6,871 nt of DNA, taken from contig PKXI01000300.1 of assembly GCA_003133425.1 (NCBI GenBank), forward strand, positions 1 through 6,871. Direction: 5' to 3'. The DNA comes from Acidobacteriaceae bacterium (lineage in GTDB: Bacteria; Acidobacteriota; Terriglobia; Terriglobales; Acidobacteriaceae). Positions 1-5,306 of this stretch are shown in pieces. The notes beneath the pieces were generated by a model that saw only the letters and a program-made list of their open reading frames with translations, had not been told where the DNA came from and did not search any database. A program made the position numbers and the translations under genes. The stretch's first letter is position 1, and each line of letters begins with the position of its first letter.

Positions 1-450
1 AGGGTCGGAGACCTTGAGCAGCCGATCAATGAGTTTGGAAAGTAGCCTGCGCGGTGCCCAAATCGACCCTTCGGTAACCACCTCGATCGCCATGCGCACC
101 ATTTCAGGTCCGGCATTCAGGTCCAGGTAGGCCCTGGCACCGGCAATGATCGAATTCTGGACCAATTCTTCATCGCCGCCGGGTCCGATCACAATCAACC
201 GGATATCGGGACGCGCGCTCCGAATGTCCTCCAGGGCTTTCAGTCCGCCGGAAGAGGAATTCAAGTCGACAACAAGGTACTTCAGTGCCTTAGCGGCCAG
301 CAGCTCAGTCAGCGGTCCGGGAACCGGAACGAGTCCTGCATGGCCACCTCGGGCAGGCTGGTCGAAGATACTCGCGAGCCCCGCAAGCCGTATCGGCTCG
401 TCCGTCACCAATCCAATGCGGATTGGGCCGGGATTGCGATTCGCAGACAT
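1..450 (-). CDS. NarL/LuxR-type response regulator, receiver domain (3' end cut by window edge)
   Basis: An open frame runs from ATG at 450 off the left edge, giving 150 residues with no stop. An AGGAG at 458-462, 7 nt from the ATG, supports this start. Residues 10-125 read as a receiver domain: strand 1 with the acidic pair D17-E18, strand 3 YLVVD with the likely phosphoacceptor D62, strand 4 RLIVIG (84-89), and the GARAYL turn (104-109). Residues 126-146 match the linker typical of NarL-family regulators (EGSIWAPRRLLSKLIDRLL). A C-terminal helix-turn-helix is expected outside the window, but this is inference. The domain is atypical. The conserved Thr/Ser after strand 4 is G89, and the position of the invariant Lys (GYLLK in canonical members) is L111. 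Phosphorylation switching may therefore be weak or absent. It would act in the cytoplasm as a DNA-binding regulator. It lies downstream of dcd on the same strand after a 149-bp gap. Its target and partner kinase are unknown. Confidence 0.8.
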   Translation of the reverse strand, partial: MSANRNPGPIRIGLVTDEPIRLAGLASIFDQPARGGHAGLVPVPGPLTELLAAKALKYLVVDLNSSSGGLKALEDIRSARPDIRLIVIGPGGDEELVQNSIIAGARAYLDLNAGPEMVRMAIEVVTEGSIWAPRRLLSKLIDRLLKVSDP

Positions 451-504
451 AGTGCGTCTCCTGTCGGCAGTCTGAATTCCGGAGAGCTGTTTCTCTAACG
501 GCAG

Positions 505-534
505 ATATCAGGCTCACGCCGCTCCAACCGTCAA
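505..534 (-). promoter_or_regulatory. Possible sigma70-type promoter for the response regulator gene
   Basis: Read on the minus strand, TTGACG (534-529) matches five of six bases of the -35 consensus. It is followed after 18 bp by TGATAT (510-505), a weak -10 match. It lies 55 bp upstream of the regulator's ATG. This is pattern matching only. The regulator could instead be read through from dcd, as no intrinsic terminator is visible between them. Confidence 0.25.
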
Positions 535-554
535 ATTTTTCCTTTCGTCCATTG

Positions 555-580
555 ATTCCGCCCGAGCATTCCGCCCGAGC
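555..580. repeat. Perfect 13-bp tandem duplication
   Basis: ATTCCGCCCGAGC occurs twice with no gap (555-567 and 568-580), in the short gap between dcd and the response regulator gene, just past the dcd stop. Two copies only. The simplest reading is a slippage duplication, and no function is evident. Confidence 0.8.
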
Positions 581-599
581 AGCCTGCCAACGACAACCT

Positions 600-1154
600 C
601 TAAAGCTTGGGAAGCACAATTCCCTGTTGTCCCTGGTACTTGCCCTTGCGGTCGGCGTAGCTGACCTCGCAGGCCTCATCGGAGCGAAAGAATAGAATCT
701 GGCACAGCCCTTCGTTGGCGTATACCTTGGCCGGTAGAGGAGTGGTATTCGAGATCTCGAGGGTCACATATCCCTCCCACTCCGGCTCAAACGGCGTTAC
801 GTTCACAATGATTCCGCAGCGCGCGTAGGTCGACTTGCCAACGCAGATCGTTAATACATCCCGGGGAATTCGAAAGTACTCCACTGACCGAGCCAACGCG
901 AAAGAGTTGGGCGGTATGATTACCGACTCGGCCTGCACCGAGACAAATGAACGCTCGTCGAAGGCCTTGGGATCGATAATCGCGCTGTTTACATTAGTAA
1001 ATATCTTGAACTCGTCAGAAACTCTCAGGTCGTATCCGTAGGAAGAAAGCCCATAGGAGATAACTCCACTCGCCACCTGCTTCTCGCTGAAGGGCTCAAT
1101 CATGCGATGCTTTATGGCCTGTTCCCTGATCCATCGGTCACTCTGAATCGACAT
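600..1154 (-). CDS. dcd: dCTP deaminase
   Basis: This 184-residue cytosolic enzyme deaminates dCTP to dUTP, feeding dUMP and then dTMP synthesis. The family is a homotrimer with the dUTPase-like fold. Landmarks seen are SSYGYDLR (37-44), [17 protein letters not shown] (81-97), the active-site segment GKSTYAR (106-112) with S108 and R112, [19 protein letters not shown] (118-136) with the catalytic Glu E133, and the C-terminal [13 protein letters not shown] (171-183) that closes over the nucleotide. Length fits the family (E. coli 193). The frame is open 20 codons further, to 1214. Homologues begin MSI-SD-WIR, which matches the Met at 1154, and an AGGAG (1159-1163) lies 4 nt before it. The sequence closely resembles the betaproteobacterial form rather than the E. 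coli form. Bifunctional deaminase/dUTPase relatives exist, and this cannot be excluded from motifs alone. The gene is transcribed away from the HU gene out of a shared control region. Confidence 0.95.
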   Translation of the reverse strand: MSIQSDRWIREQAIKHRMIEPFSEKQVASGVISYGLSSYGYDLRVSDEFKIFTNVNSAIIDPKAFDERSFVSVQAESVIIPPNSFALARSVEYFRIPRDVLTICVGKSTYARCGIIVNVTPFEPEWEGYVTLEISNTTPLPAKVYANEGLCQILFFRSDEACEVSYADRKGKYQGQQGIVLPKL

Positions 1155-1158
1155 GCAA

Positions 1159-1163
1159 CTCCT
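1159..1163 (-). promoter_or_regulatory. Ribosome binding site deciding the dcd start
   Basis: AGGAG on the minus strand lies 4 nt upstream of the ATG at 1154. It favours this Met over the longer frame beginning at 1214, whose first 20 codons have no family counterpart. Confidence 0.65.
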
Positions 1164-1225
1164 GCTCCGAAGATGAGTTTCTCTTCCGGAAAATATTGCT
1201 GACTTGAGCTTCAAACTGAAAATTT

Positions 1226-1255
1226 ATCTTACGGAAAGCCACTGTACCTTGACAA
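1226..1255 (-). promoter_or_regulatory. Candidate dcd promoter
   Basis: On the minus strand, TTGTCA (1255-1250) is a five-of-six -35 match. It is followed after 18 bp by TAAGAT (1231-1226), a four-of-six -10 match in an AT-rich stretch, about 70 bp upstream of the dcd start. Its -35 overlaps the opposite-strand -35 of the HU promoter candidate. Confidence 0.35.
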
Positions 1256-1277
1256 TTGAAATCGCCTCACGTGTAAC
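1249..1277 (+). promoter_or_regulatory. Candidate promoter for the HU/IHF gene
   Basis: A perfect -35 TTGACA at 1249-1254 is followed after 17 bp by TGTAAC at 1272-1277, which matches four of six -10 bases. Transcription would start near 1284, inside or next to the CCGCGCGCGG palindrome (1277-1286). A second promoter nearer the gene is possible, for example around TTAATA at 1343-1348, but I see no good -35 for it. Confidence 0.4.
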
Positions 1278-1393
1278 CGCGCGCGGGCCACGCAATCATG
1301 CCTAAATGAAACCGTCTGCTTTTCCTCAGCATAAAAAATGACTTAATACCCTTTCCCCTGTTCCATATTCGAAGCAAAATCTGTAGCATCTCC

Positions 1394-1413
1394 ACTGTAA
1401 GCCGTAGTACAGT
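1394..1413. promoter_or_regulatory. 20-bp dyad ACTGTA-N8-TACAGT in the HU leader
   Basis: Two perfect 6-bp inverted arms (1394-1399 and 1408-1413) are separated by 8 bp, about 32 bp upstream of the TTG start. The left half-site, as the 8-mer CCACTGTA, also occurs at 1239-1246, immediately before the TTGACA box. It could be an operator or a small leader hairpin. The spacing is not that of the E. coli LexA box (CTGT-N8-ACAG; here the gap is N10). Arms of this length arise by chance fairly easily. Confidence 0.3.
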
Positions 1414-1432
1414 CAATACCAGTCACGCCAGC

Positions 1433-1437
1433 GAGGG
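1433..1437 (+). promoter_or_regulatory. Ribosome binding site for the TTG start of the HU/IHF gene
   Basis: GAGGG is placed 7 nt before the TTG at 1445. No ATG or GTG occurs in frame near the expected N-terminus, so this site supports the unusual start. Confidence 0.6.
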
Positions 1438-1444
1438 TACCCCA

Positions 1445-1735
1445 TTGATTAAACAGGACATCGTCCATCAAGTAATCGAGCGCACCGGCCTGCCGCGCAC
1501 CAAGGCGGAAGCAGCGGTCGATACAGTCTTCGAGGGCTTGAAGCAGGCCCTGACTGCCGGCGAGCGCATCGAACTGCGCGGATTTGGCGTTTTCAGCGTC
1601 CGCGCCCGCAAAACCGGCATTGGCCGCAATCCCCGTACCGGAACCGAGGTCAGCATCGCCCCCGGAAAGGCCGTGCGCTTCAAACCCGGCAAGGAACTGC
1701 ATTCCATCGAGAATGGCGCCGCGCACAAATCCTGA
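1445..1735 (+). CDS. HU/IHF-family nucleoid DNA-binding protein
   Basis: The product has 96 residues, the usual size for HU and IHF subunits, small DNA-bending proteins that act as dimers on the nucleoid. It follows the family from end to end. An N-terminal helical pair (3-39: KQDIVHQVIERTGL, then AEAAVDTVFEGLKQAL) leads into the hallmark RIELRGFGVFSVR (41-53). The DNA-intercalating beta-arm follows, with G60-R61-N62-P63-R64-T65-G66 at its tip, and then the closing FKPGKEL (79-85). ERIELRGFG and FKPGKEL look more IHF-like than HU-like, but the subtype cannot be fixed from sequence alone. The start is TTG. It places residue 2 onward exactly as in homologues (usually M-T/N-K) and has GAGGG at 7 nt. 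The gene diverges from dcd, and the M50 protease gene follows 142 bp downstream with no clear terminator between. Confidence 0.93.
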   Translation: MIKQDIVHQVIERTGLPRTKAEAAVDTVFEGLKQALTAGERIELRGFGVFSVRARKTGIGRNPRTGTEVSIAPGKAVRFKPGKELHSIENGAAHKS

Positions 1736-1877
1736 ATGCGCACATCTGCGGGATCAGTTTGGCTGCCCCAGGCAGACGCGGCTGGCGGGTGATCTTGACA
1801 TGAGCTGCCCTGCAATCAGGCTCTGTGTGTGCCTGCGCCGCAGACGGGTGTAACTTTCTTCAGCCTCTCTGTGGGCC

Positions 1878-2843
1878 ATGAGGAGTCTGGTGCGCTCAAC
1901 CTTTCGGGAGTATGGCCTGCCTGTTCTGCTGTTTGCCGCCACTGTGGTAACCACCACAGCCAACGGCGCCCGGTTCATGCAGAATTTCCTTGAAGGCAAG
2001 CCCCCGGTGGTCCAGGAGACCGACCTCTGGCCCTGGGGATGGCTCACCGATCATCCCCACCTGTACAGTACTGGCTGGGCTTTTTCCTCCACCCTGCTTG
2101 GCATTCTGCTTATCCATGAATTCGGCCATTACTTCGCCTGCCGCGCCCATGGCATTCGCGCCACTCTGCCCTGGATCCTGCCGGCTCCCACGCTCAGCGG
2201 AACGGCCGGCGCCGTCATTCAAATCCGATCCCGCATACCCAGCCGCAACGCACTCATGGATGTGGGAATCTACGGCCCCCTTCCCGGTTATCTGGCTTCA
2301 GCCGTGGCCGTCGGCGTGGGCTTTGTGCTCAGTTTCCACTCGTCAGCGAACGCCCCCGACGCCCTCGTAGTCTTCGGAAGCGAACCGCTCACCATCCGGC
2401 TTCTGCACGCATTGTTGGTGCAATGGGACCCATCTGTCCCTTCATTCGCACACATTGCTCCGCACCCGGTGCTGGTCGCAGGATGGATCGGCCTCTTTAT
2501 CACCTCATTGAACCTCATCCCCGGCGGTCAATTGGACGGGGGACACATCCTCTACGCCATTTCGCCCCGTGTTCACAAGATTTTTACCAACCTTCTACCC
2601 TTCGTGCTTTTCGTGGCCGGAGCAGTCTTCTGGGTGGGCTGGATCCTCTGGGGCTCCTTCCTCCTGATTCCGGCCATGCGTCATCCTAAGGTTACCGTCG
2701 AAACCAGCCTCAGCCGCGGCCGTCTGGTAATGGGAGTCATCGGCATCGCAATCTTCCTGCTCACCTTCACTCCCACTCCCTTCCTCGACAACTCCGTCAT
2801 GCACCTCCTGAACATCGATCCATTCAGCGCCACCTCGCGCTAG
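1878..2843 (+). CDS. EGY-like M50 (site-2) family intramembrane zinc metalloprotease
   Basis: A polytopic inner-membrane protein of 321 residues. The zinc motif HEFGH is at 80-84 (ligands H80 and H84, catalytic E81). The second M50 motif LNLIPGGQLDGGH is at 211-223, with D220 as the third ligand. Hydrophobic segments lie near 13-30, 66-82, 138-154, 197-215, 237-265 (perhaps two) and 283-300. The segment AGAVIQIRSRIPSRNALMDVGIYGPLPG (110-137) resembles chloroplast EGY proteases and their cyanobacterial relatives. No PDZ domain is present, unlike RseP. The family cleaves membrane-bound substrates, often in signalling, and the substrate here is unknown. The start is uncertain. ATG 1878 has no good Shine-Dalgarno, whereas GTG at 1890 has AGGAG 4 nt upstream (1881-1885), the same spacing as dcd, and would give 317 residues. 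An in-frame stop at 1851-1853 bars much extension. Confidence 0.9.
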   Translation: MRSLVRSTFREYGLPVLLFAATVVTTTANGARFMQNFLEGKPPVVQETDLWPWGWLTDHPHLYSTGWAFSSTLLGILLIHEFGHYFACRAHGIRATLPWILPAPTLSGTAGAVIQIRSRIPSRNALMDVGIYGPLPGYLASAVAVGVGFVLSFHSSANAPDALVVFGSEPLTIRLLHALLVQWDPSVPSFAHIAPHPVLVAGWIGLFITSLNLIPGGQLDGGHILYAISPRVHKIFTNLLPFVLFVAGAVFWVGWILWGSFLLIPAMRHPKVTVETSLSRGRLVMGVIGIAIFLLTFTPTPFLDNSVMHLLNIDPFSATSR

Positions 2844-2853
2844 GTTGCTGCAT

Positions 2854-2870
2854 CCCGTCACCGGGTTTTT
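2854..2870 (+). terminator. Weak candidate intrinsic terminator after the M50 gene
   Basis: CCCG (2854-2857) and CGGG (2862-2865) can form a short stem with loop TCAC, directly followed by five T (2866-2870), 10 bp past the stop. A 4-bp stem is short for an efficient terminator. The position between the protease gene and dnaX makes it plausible. Confidence 0.35.
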
Positions 2871-2910
2871 CCACCTCCCGTCCACTCGCCGCATGCCCAC
2901 CCCGGAACGA

Positions 2911-2916
2911 TACAAT
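2911..2916 (+). promoter_or_regulatory. Candidate -10 element for the dnaX-ebfC-recR operon
   Basis: TACAAT matches five of six -10 consensus bases and lies 53 bp before the dnaX ATG. No recognisable -35 lies 16-18 bp upstream (the sequence there is GC-rich). It is the best promoter candidate in the 126-bp gap. Confidence 0.35.
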
Positions 2917-2969
2917 CGCCTCTAGGTCGCTTGATTTTTCCCGGCGGCCCTCAGGGAGCGCGTACACGC

Positions 2970-4895
2970 ATGGGTTATCAGGTTCTGGCCAGAAAATACC
3001 GTCCGCAAAGGTTTGCCGACGTGGCCGGCCAGGATCACGTCACACGCACCCTGATGAATGCGCTCAGCCAGAACCGCATCGCGCACGGCTACATCTTTTC
3101 CGGCCACCGCGGCATCGGCAAAACCACCATCGCCCGCATCGTGGCCATGGCCCTCAACTGCCGCACCGAGATTGGCACTGAGACCCGTCCGACCCCTGAG
3201 CCATGCGGCATCTGCGACTCCTGCACCGAAATCCGCCTGGGCAATGCCGTGGACGTAATCGAAATCGACGCTGCAACCAACCGCGGTATTGACGAGATTC
3301 GCGAACTCCGCGACGCGGCCCGCTACTCCCCTGCCCGTGATCGCTACAAGATCTACATCCTCGACGAGGCCCATCAGATCACCGATGCCGCCTTCAACGC
3401 GCTGCTCAAAACCCTGGAAGAGCCTCCCGCCCACGTCATCTTCATGATGGCCACCACGCAGCCTGAAGACATTCCTCAAACCATTCGCTCCCGCTGCCAG
3501 CACTTCAGTTTTCACGCCGTCAAATTCGACGACATTCTTGCCCAGTTGAAAATGATTGCCGTCCAGGAACAGGTCACGGCAGAACAGACCGCTCTCGCCC
3601 TGCTCGCCGAAGCCGGCGACGGCTCCATGCGCGACGCGCTCTCCATCATGGACCAGGCCATCGCATCCGCACCCGTCGAAGATGGCCGTCCCGTGCTCTC
3701 CGCCGTGCAGATTCGCGAGCTGATGGGCTCAGTGCCCAATGCTGTCTTCGAGCGGCTGCTTGAGGCCGTAGCAGCCGGCCAGAGTGCCGAGTTGATGGAA
3801 CAGGTGAACATCCTCGTCAACGCTGGCCACAGCCCCTCCTCGCTGGCCCGGCAAATGGTCCGATATCTGCGCAACACACTCATGGCCAAGCTTGGCGGCG
3901 CTGAGACCCAGCTTCTCCAAATCTCCGGCGACGAACGAGCCCGCGCCGCGCGCACCGCACTGCTGTTTACCGAGGAAGAACTCACCCGCAATCTCCAAAT
4001 CGTGTTGCGCACCTTCGACGATCTGAACTACCGCCAGGAGCAGCGCTTCCATCTCGAACTGGGCTTGCTCAAGCTGATTCATGCGCAGCGCCTGCTTCCC
4101 ATTGAGGAACTGCTCAGCGGCGTAGCCAGCGGCGCCGGAGCCCGCACGCCCGCCGCGCACACCACTCCGCGTGCATCCGGCCCGTCGCGCTCACCCGTCG
4201 CATCCGCGCCTGCTGCGCCACAAGCTCCGCCATCCATCTCGCCGTTCGCGCCGAGTAGCTGGAGTTCCGCTCCGAGTCTCAAACAGAGCACCGCGGCCAG
4301 CCCGGTCGCCGCAATGGAGCGCCCATCACCTTCGACGGCCACCGACACATCGACCAGCCAGCATCGGGAACTCGCTCCCTTCCCCGCCGTCGCAACTCCG
4401 TCAATCGGCTATGCTGAGACCGCAACGCTCACTGAAGGTGCGCTCGCCAAAGCTCCCGAAACCTCCGCTCCAGCTTCAACAGTTCCCAACCCAACTCCTG
4501 GCCTCGCTCCCACAATTGACTCGCTGCGCCATGGGATCGGCAGCGCGCTCGTCCATGCCGGCCACAGTTCAGCCGCGCAGTTGCTTGGCGCCTCCACATG
4601 GGTGCTCGATACCTCCAGTGTGCGCATCGAAGTACCTGGAGTCGGCAAGAAGATGCTCAGCCTCACGGTGAACGCCGCGGCAGAGAAGATCATCCGCCAG
4701 GAATTGCAGCGGCTCGGCGCACCCTCGCGCTTCATGGTCGTCCCCGGCGAGGGCACGGCTCAGGCCGCGGCTCCGGTGGCCGCACCCCTGGCAGGCAGCG
4801 TACAGGAGGCAGCTCTCGCCCATCCGCTGGTTCAGCGTGCAAAGGAAATTTTCAAGGCAGAGGTCCGAAGCGTGGTCGATCTTCATCAGAAGTAA
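2970..4895 (+). CDS. dnaX: DNA polymerase III subunit gamma/tau
   Basis: The 641-residue clamp-loader ATPase that helps load the sliding clamp and couples polymerases in the replisome. The AAA+ module shows Walker A GHRGIGKT (45-52), zinc-binding cysteines C64, C79, C82 and C85, Walker B ILDEAH (130-135), a sensor-1 stretch ATTQPEDIPQTIRSRC (161-176) with the SRC arginine finger, and sensor-2 GSMRDAL (218-224). The collar domain spans about 245-372. Residues 385-513 are a low-complexity Ala/Pro/Ser linker. A tau-like C-terminal domain spans about 514-641, ending in a HPLVQRAKEIF segment found in many DnaX proteins. The frame is open from TTG 2931, but homology begins at MGYQVLARKYRPQRF, so ATG 2970 is chosen, with AGGGAG (2953-2958) at 11 nt. 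The C64-C79 spacing exceeds the E. coli first interval by six residues. No A-rich slippery site for a gamma form is visible. First gene of a cluster with ebfC and recR. Confidence 0.96.
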   Translation: MGYQVLARKYRPQRFADVAGQDHVTRTLMNALSQNRIAHGYIFSGHRGIGKTTIARIVAMALNCRTEIGTETRPTPEPCGICDSCTEIRLGNAVDVIEIDAATNRGIDEIRELRDAARYSPARDRYKIYILDEAHQITDAAFNALLKTLEEPPAHVIFMMATTQPEDIPQTIRSRCQHFSFHAVKFDDILAQLKMIAVQEQVTAEQTALALLAEAGDGSMRDALSIMDQAIASAPVEDGRPVLSAVQIRELMGSVPNAVFERLLEAVAAGQSAELMEQVNILVNAGHSPSSLARQMVRYLRNTLMAKLGGAETQLLQISGDERARAARTALLFTEEELTRNLQIVLRTFDDLNYRQEQRFHLELGLLKLIHAQRLLPIEELLSGVASGAGARTPAAHTTPRASGPSRSPVASAPAAPQAPPSISPFAPSSWSSAPSLKQSTAASPVAAMERPSPSTATDTSTSQHRELAPFPAVATPSIGYAETATLTEGALAKAPETSAPASTVPNPTPGLAPTIDSLRHGIGSALVHAGHSSAAQLLGASTWVLDTSSVRIEVPGVGKKMLSLTVNAAAEKIIRQELQRLGAPSRFMVVPGEGTAQAAAPVAAPLAGSVQEAALAHPLVQRAKEIFKAEVRSVVDLHQK

Positions 4896-4924
4896 GCGCA
4901 CCATCGAAGCAGGAGTACCACTTC

Positions 4925-4929
4925 AGGAG
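4925..4929 (+). promoter_or_regulatory. Ribosome binding site of ebfC
   Basis: AGGAG lies 8 nt before the ATG at 4938, within the 42-bp dnaX-ebfC gap. The gap shows no terminator, consistent with co-transcription. Confidence 0.6.
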
Positions 4930-4937
4930 ACCAGGTA

Positions 4938-5267
4938 ATGTTCAATCCCCTAAAAATGTCCGAAATGCTCAGCCAGGCAAACCAGATGCAGGAGGAAGTC
5001 CAGCGCAAGTTGGGAGAAACCGTCGTCGAAGCCTCCAGCGGTGGCGGCGCCGTGACCGCCACCATGAATGGCAAGAAGCAACTCCTCAAGCTGCGCATCG
5101 ATCCTTCGGCAGTCATCGGACTCAGCGGCGGCCAGCCCGACGTCGAAATGCTCGAGGACCTGGTAGTCGCAGCCATCAACGAAGCCGGACGCAAGGCTGA
5201 CGAAGCCATCCAATCCAGCGTGCAAGGCATGTTAGGCGGCCTCAAGATTCCCGGCCTCGGAGCCTGA
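4938..5267 (+). CDS. ebfC: YbaB/EbfC family nucleoid-associated protein
   Basis: The product has 109 residues, the same length as E. coli YbaB. The family forms small dimers that bind DNA and associate with the nucleoid. Studied members are from E. coli, Haemophilus and Borrelia, and the physiological role is not settled. Visible landmarks are the N-terminal helix NPLKMSEMLSQANQMQEEVQ (3-22), the conserved turn EASSGGGAVTATMNGKKQLL (31-50), the strand KLRIDPSAV (51-59), and a C-terminal helix of about 70-98 (EMLEDLVVAAINEAGRKADE) followed by a Gly/Leu-rich tail (96-109: QGMLGGLKIPGLGA) typical of the family. It lies between dnaX and recR, the arrangement found in very many bacteria and a strong support for identity. 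It is likely translated from the dnaX operon mRNA with its own good Shine-Dalgarno. Confidence 0.95.
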   Translation: MFNPLKMSEMLSQANQMQEEVQRKLGETVVEASSGGGAVTATMNGKKQLLKLRIDPSAVIGLSGGQPDVEMLEDLVVAAINEAGRKADEAIQSSVQGMLGGLKIPGLGA

Positions 5268-5294
5268 GAGAAACTCCCAGCAGCCAAGAAAGAT

Positions 5295-5299
5295 GGAGG
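5295..5299 (+). promoter_or_regulatory. Ribosome binding site for the TTG start of recR
   Basis: A perfect GGAGG sits 7 nt before the TTG at 5307. The nearby ATG at 5293 is in another frame and overlaps this site. The next in-frame ATG (5328) would remove the conserved N-terminus. Confidence 0.75.
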
Positions 5300-5306
5300 C
5301 AGAAAA

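Larger units (their letters stand above)
1155..1444. promoter_or_regulatory. Divergent control region between dcd and the HU/IHF gene
   Basis: These 290 bp hold no supportable gene. They separate the divergent dcd (minus) and HU/IHF (plus) starts and are more AT-rich than the flanking coding DNA, especially around 1205-1235 and 1320-1385. They contain the overlapping candidate promoters described separately, a perfect CCGCGCGCGG palindrome at 1277-1286, and the ACTGTA dyad at 1394-1413. On the promoter assignment given here, the HU leader would be roughly 160 nt. Confidence 0.6.

Noticed and set aside
305..679. Minus-strand 124-codon frame spanning the regulator start and the dcd end
   Set aside because: It overlaps two genes that are clear in other frames and resembles no known protein style.
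1395..1412. CTGT...ACAG in the HU leader as a LexA (SOS) box
   Set aside because: The spacer is 10 bp, not the 8 bp of the E. coli-type box, and the spacer is not AT-rich.
1736..1792. Eighteen-codon frame starting at the ATG that directly follows the HU stop codon
   Set aside because: It has no Shine-Dalgarno sequence and no recognisable features. The arrangement is easily due to chance.
1795..1822. TTGACA at 1795-1800 as a promoter for the M50 protease gene
   Set aside because: The -35 is perfect, but the hexamers 16-18 bp downstream (CAGGCT region) match the -10 consensus very poorly.
2931..2969. Upstream TTG (2931) as the dnaX start
   Set aside because: The 13 extra residues have no family counterpart, and the ATG at 2970 starts exactly at the conserved N-terminus.
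2922..3515. Minus-strand open frame of 197 codons opposite the DnaX ATPase domain
   Set aside because: It lies antisense to strongly conserved DnaX motifs. Its GC-skewed composition is that of a shadow frame.
4598..5200. Plus-strand 200-codon frame overlapping the dnaX end and ebfC, considered as a frameshift extension of DnaX
   Set aside because: It is Arg/Gly/Ser-rich with no family features. There is no slippery sequence at the junction, and the DnaX zero frame keeps a recognisable tau-like C-terminus.
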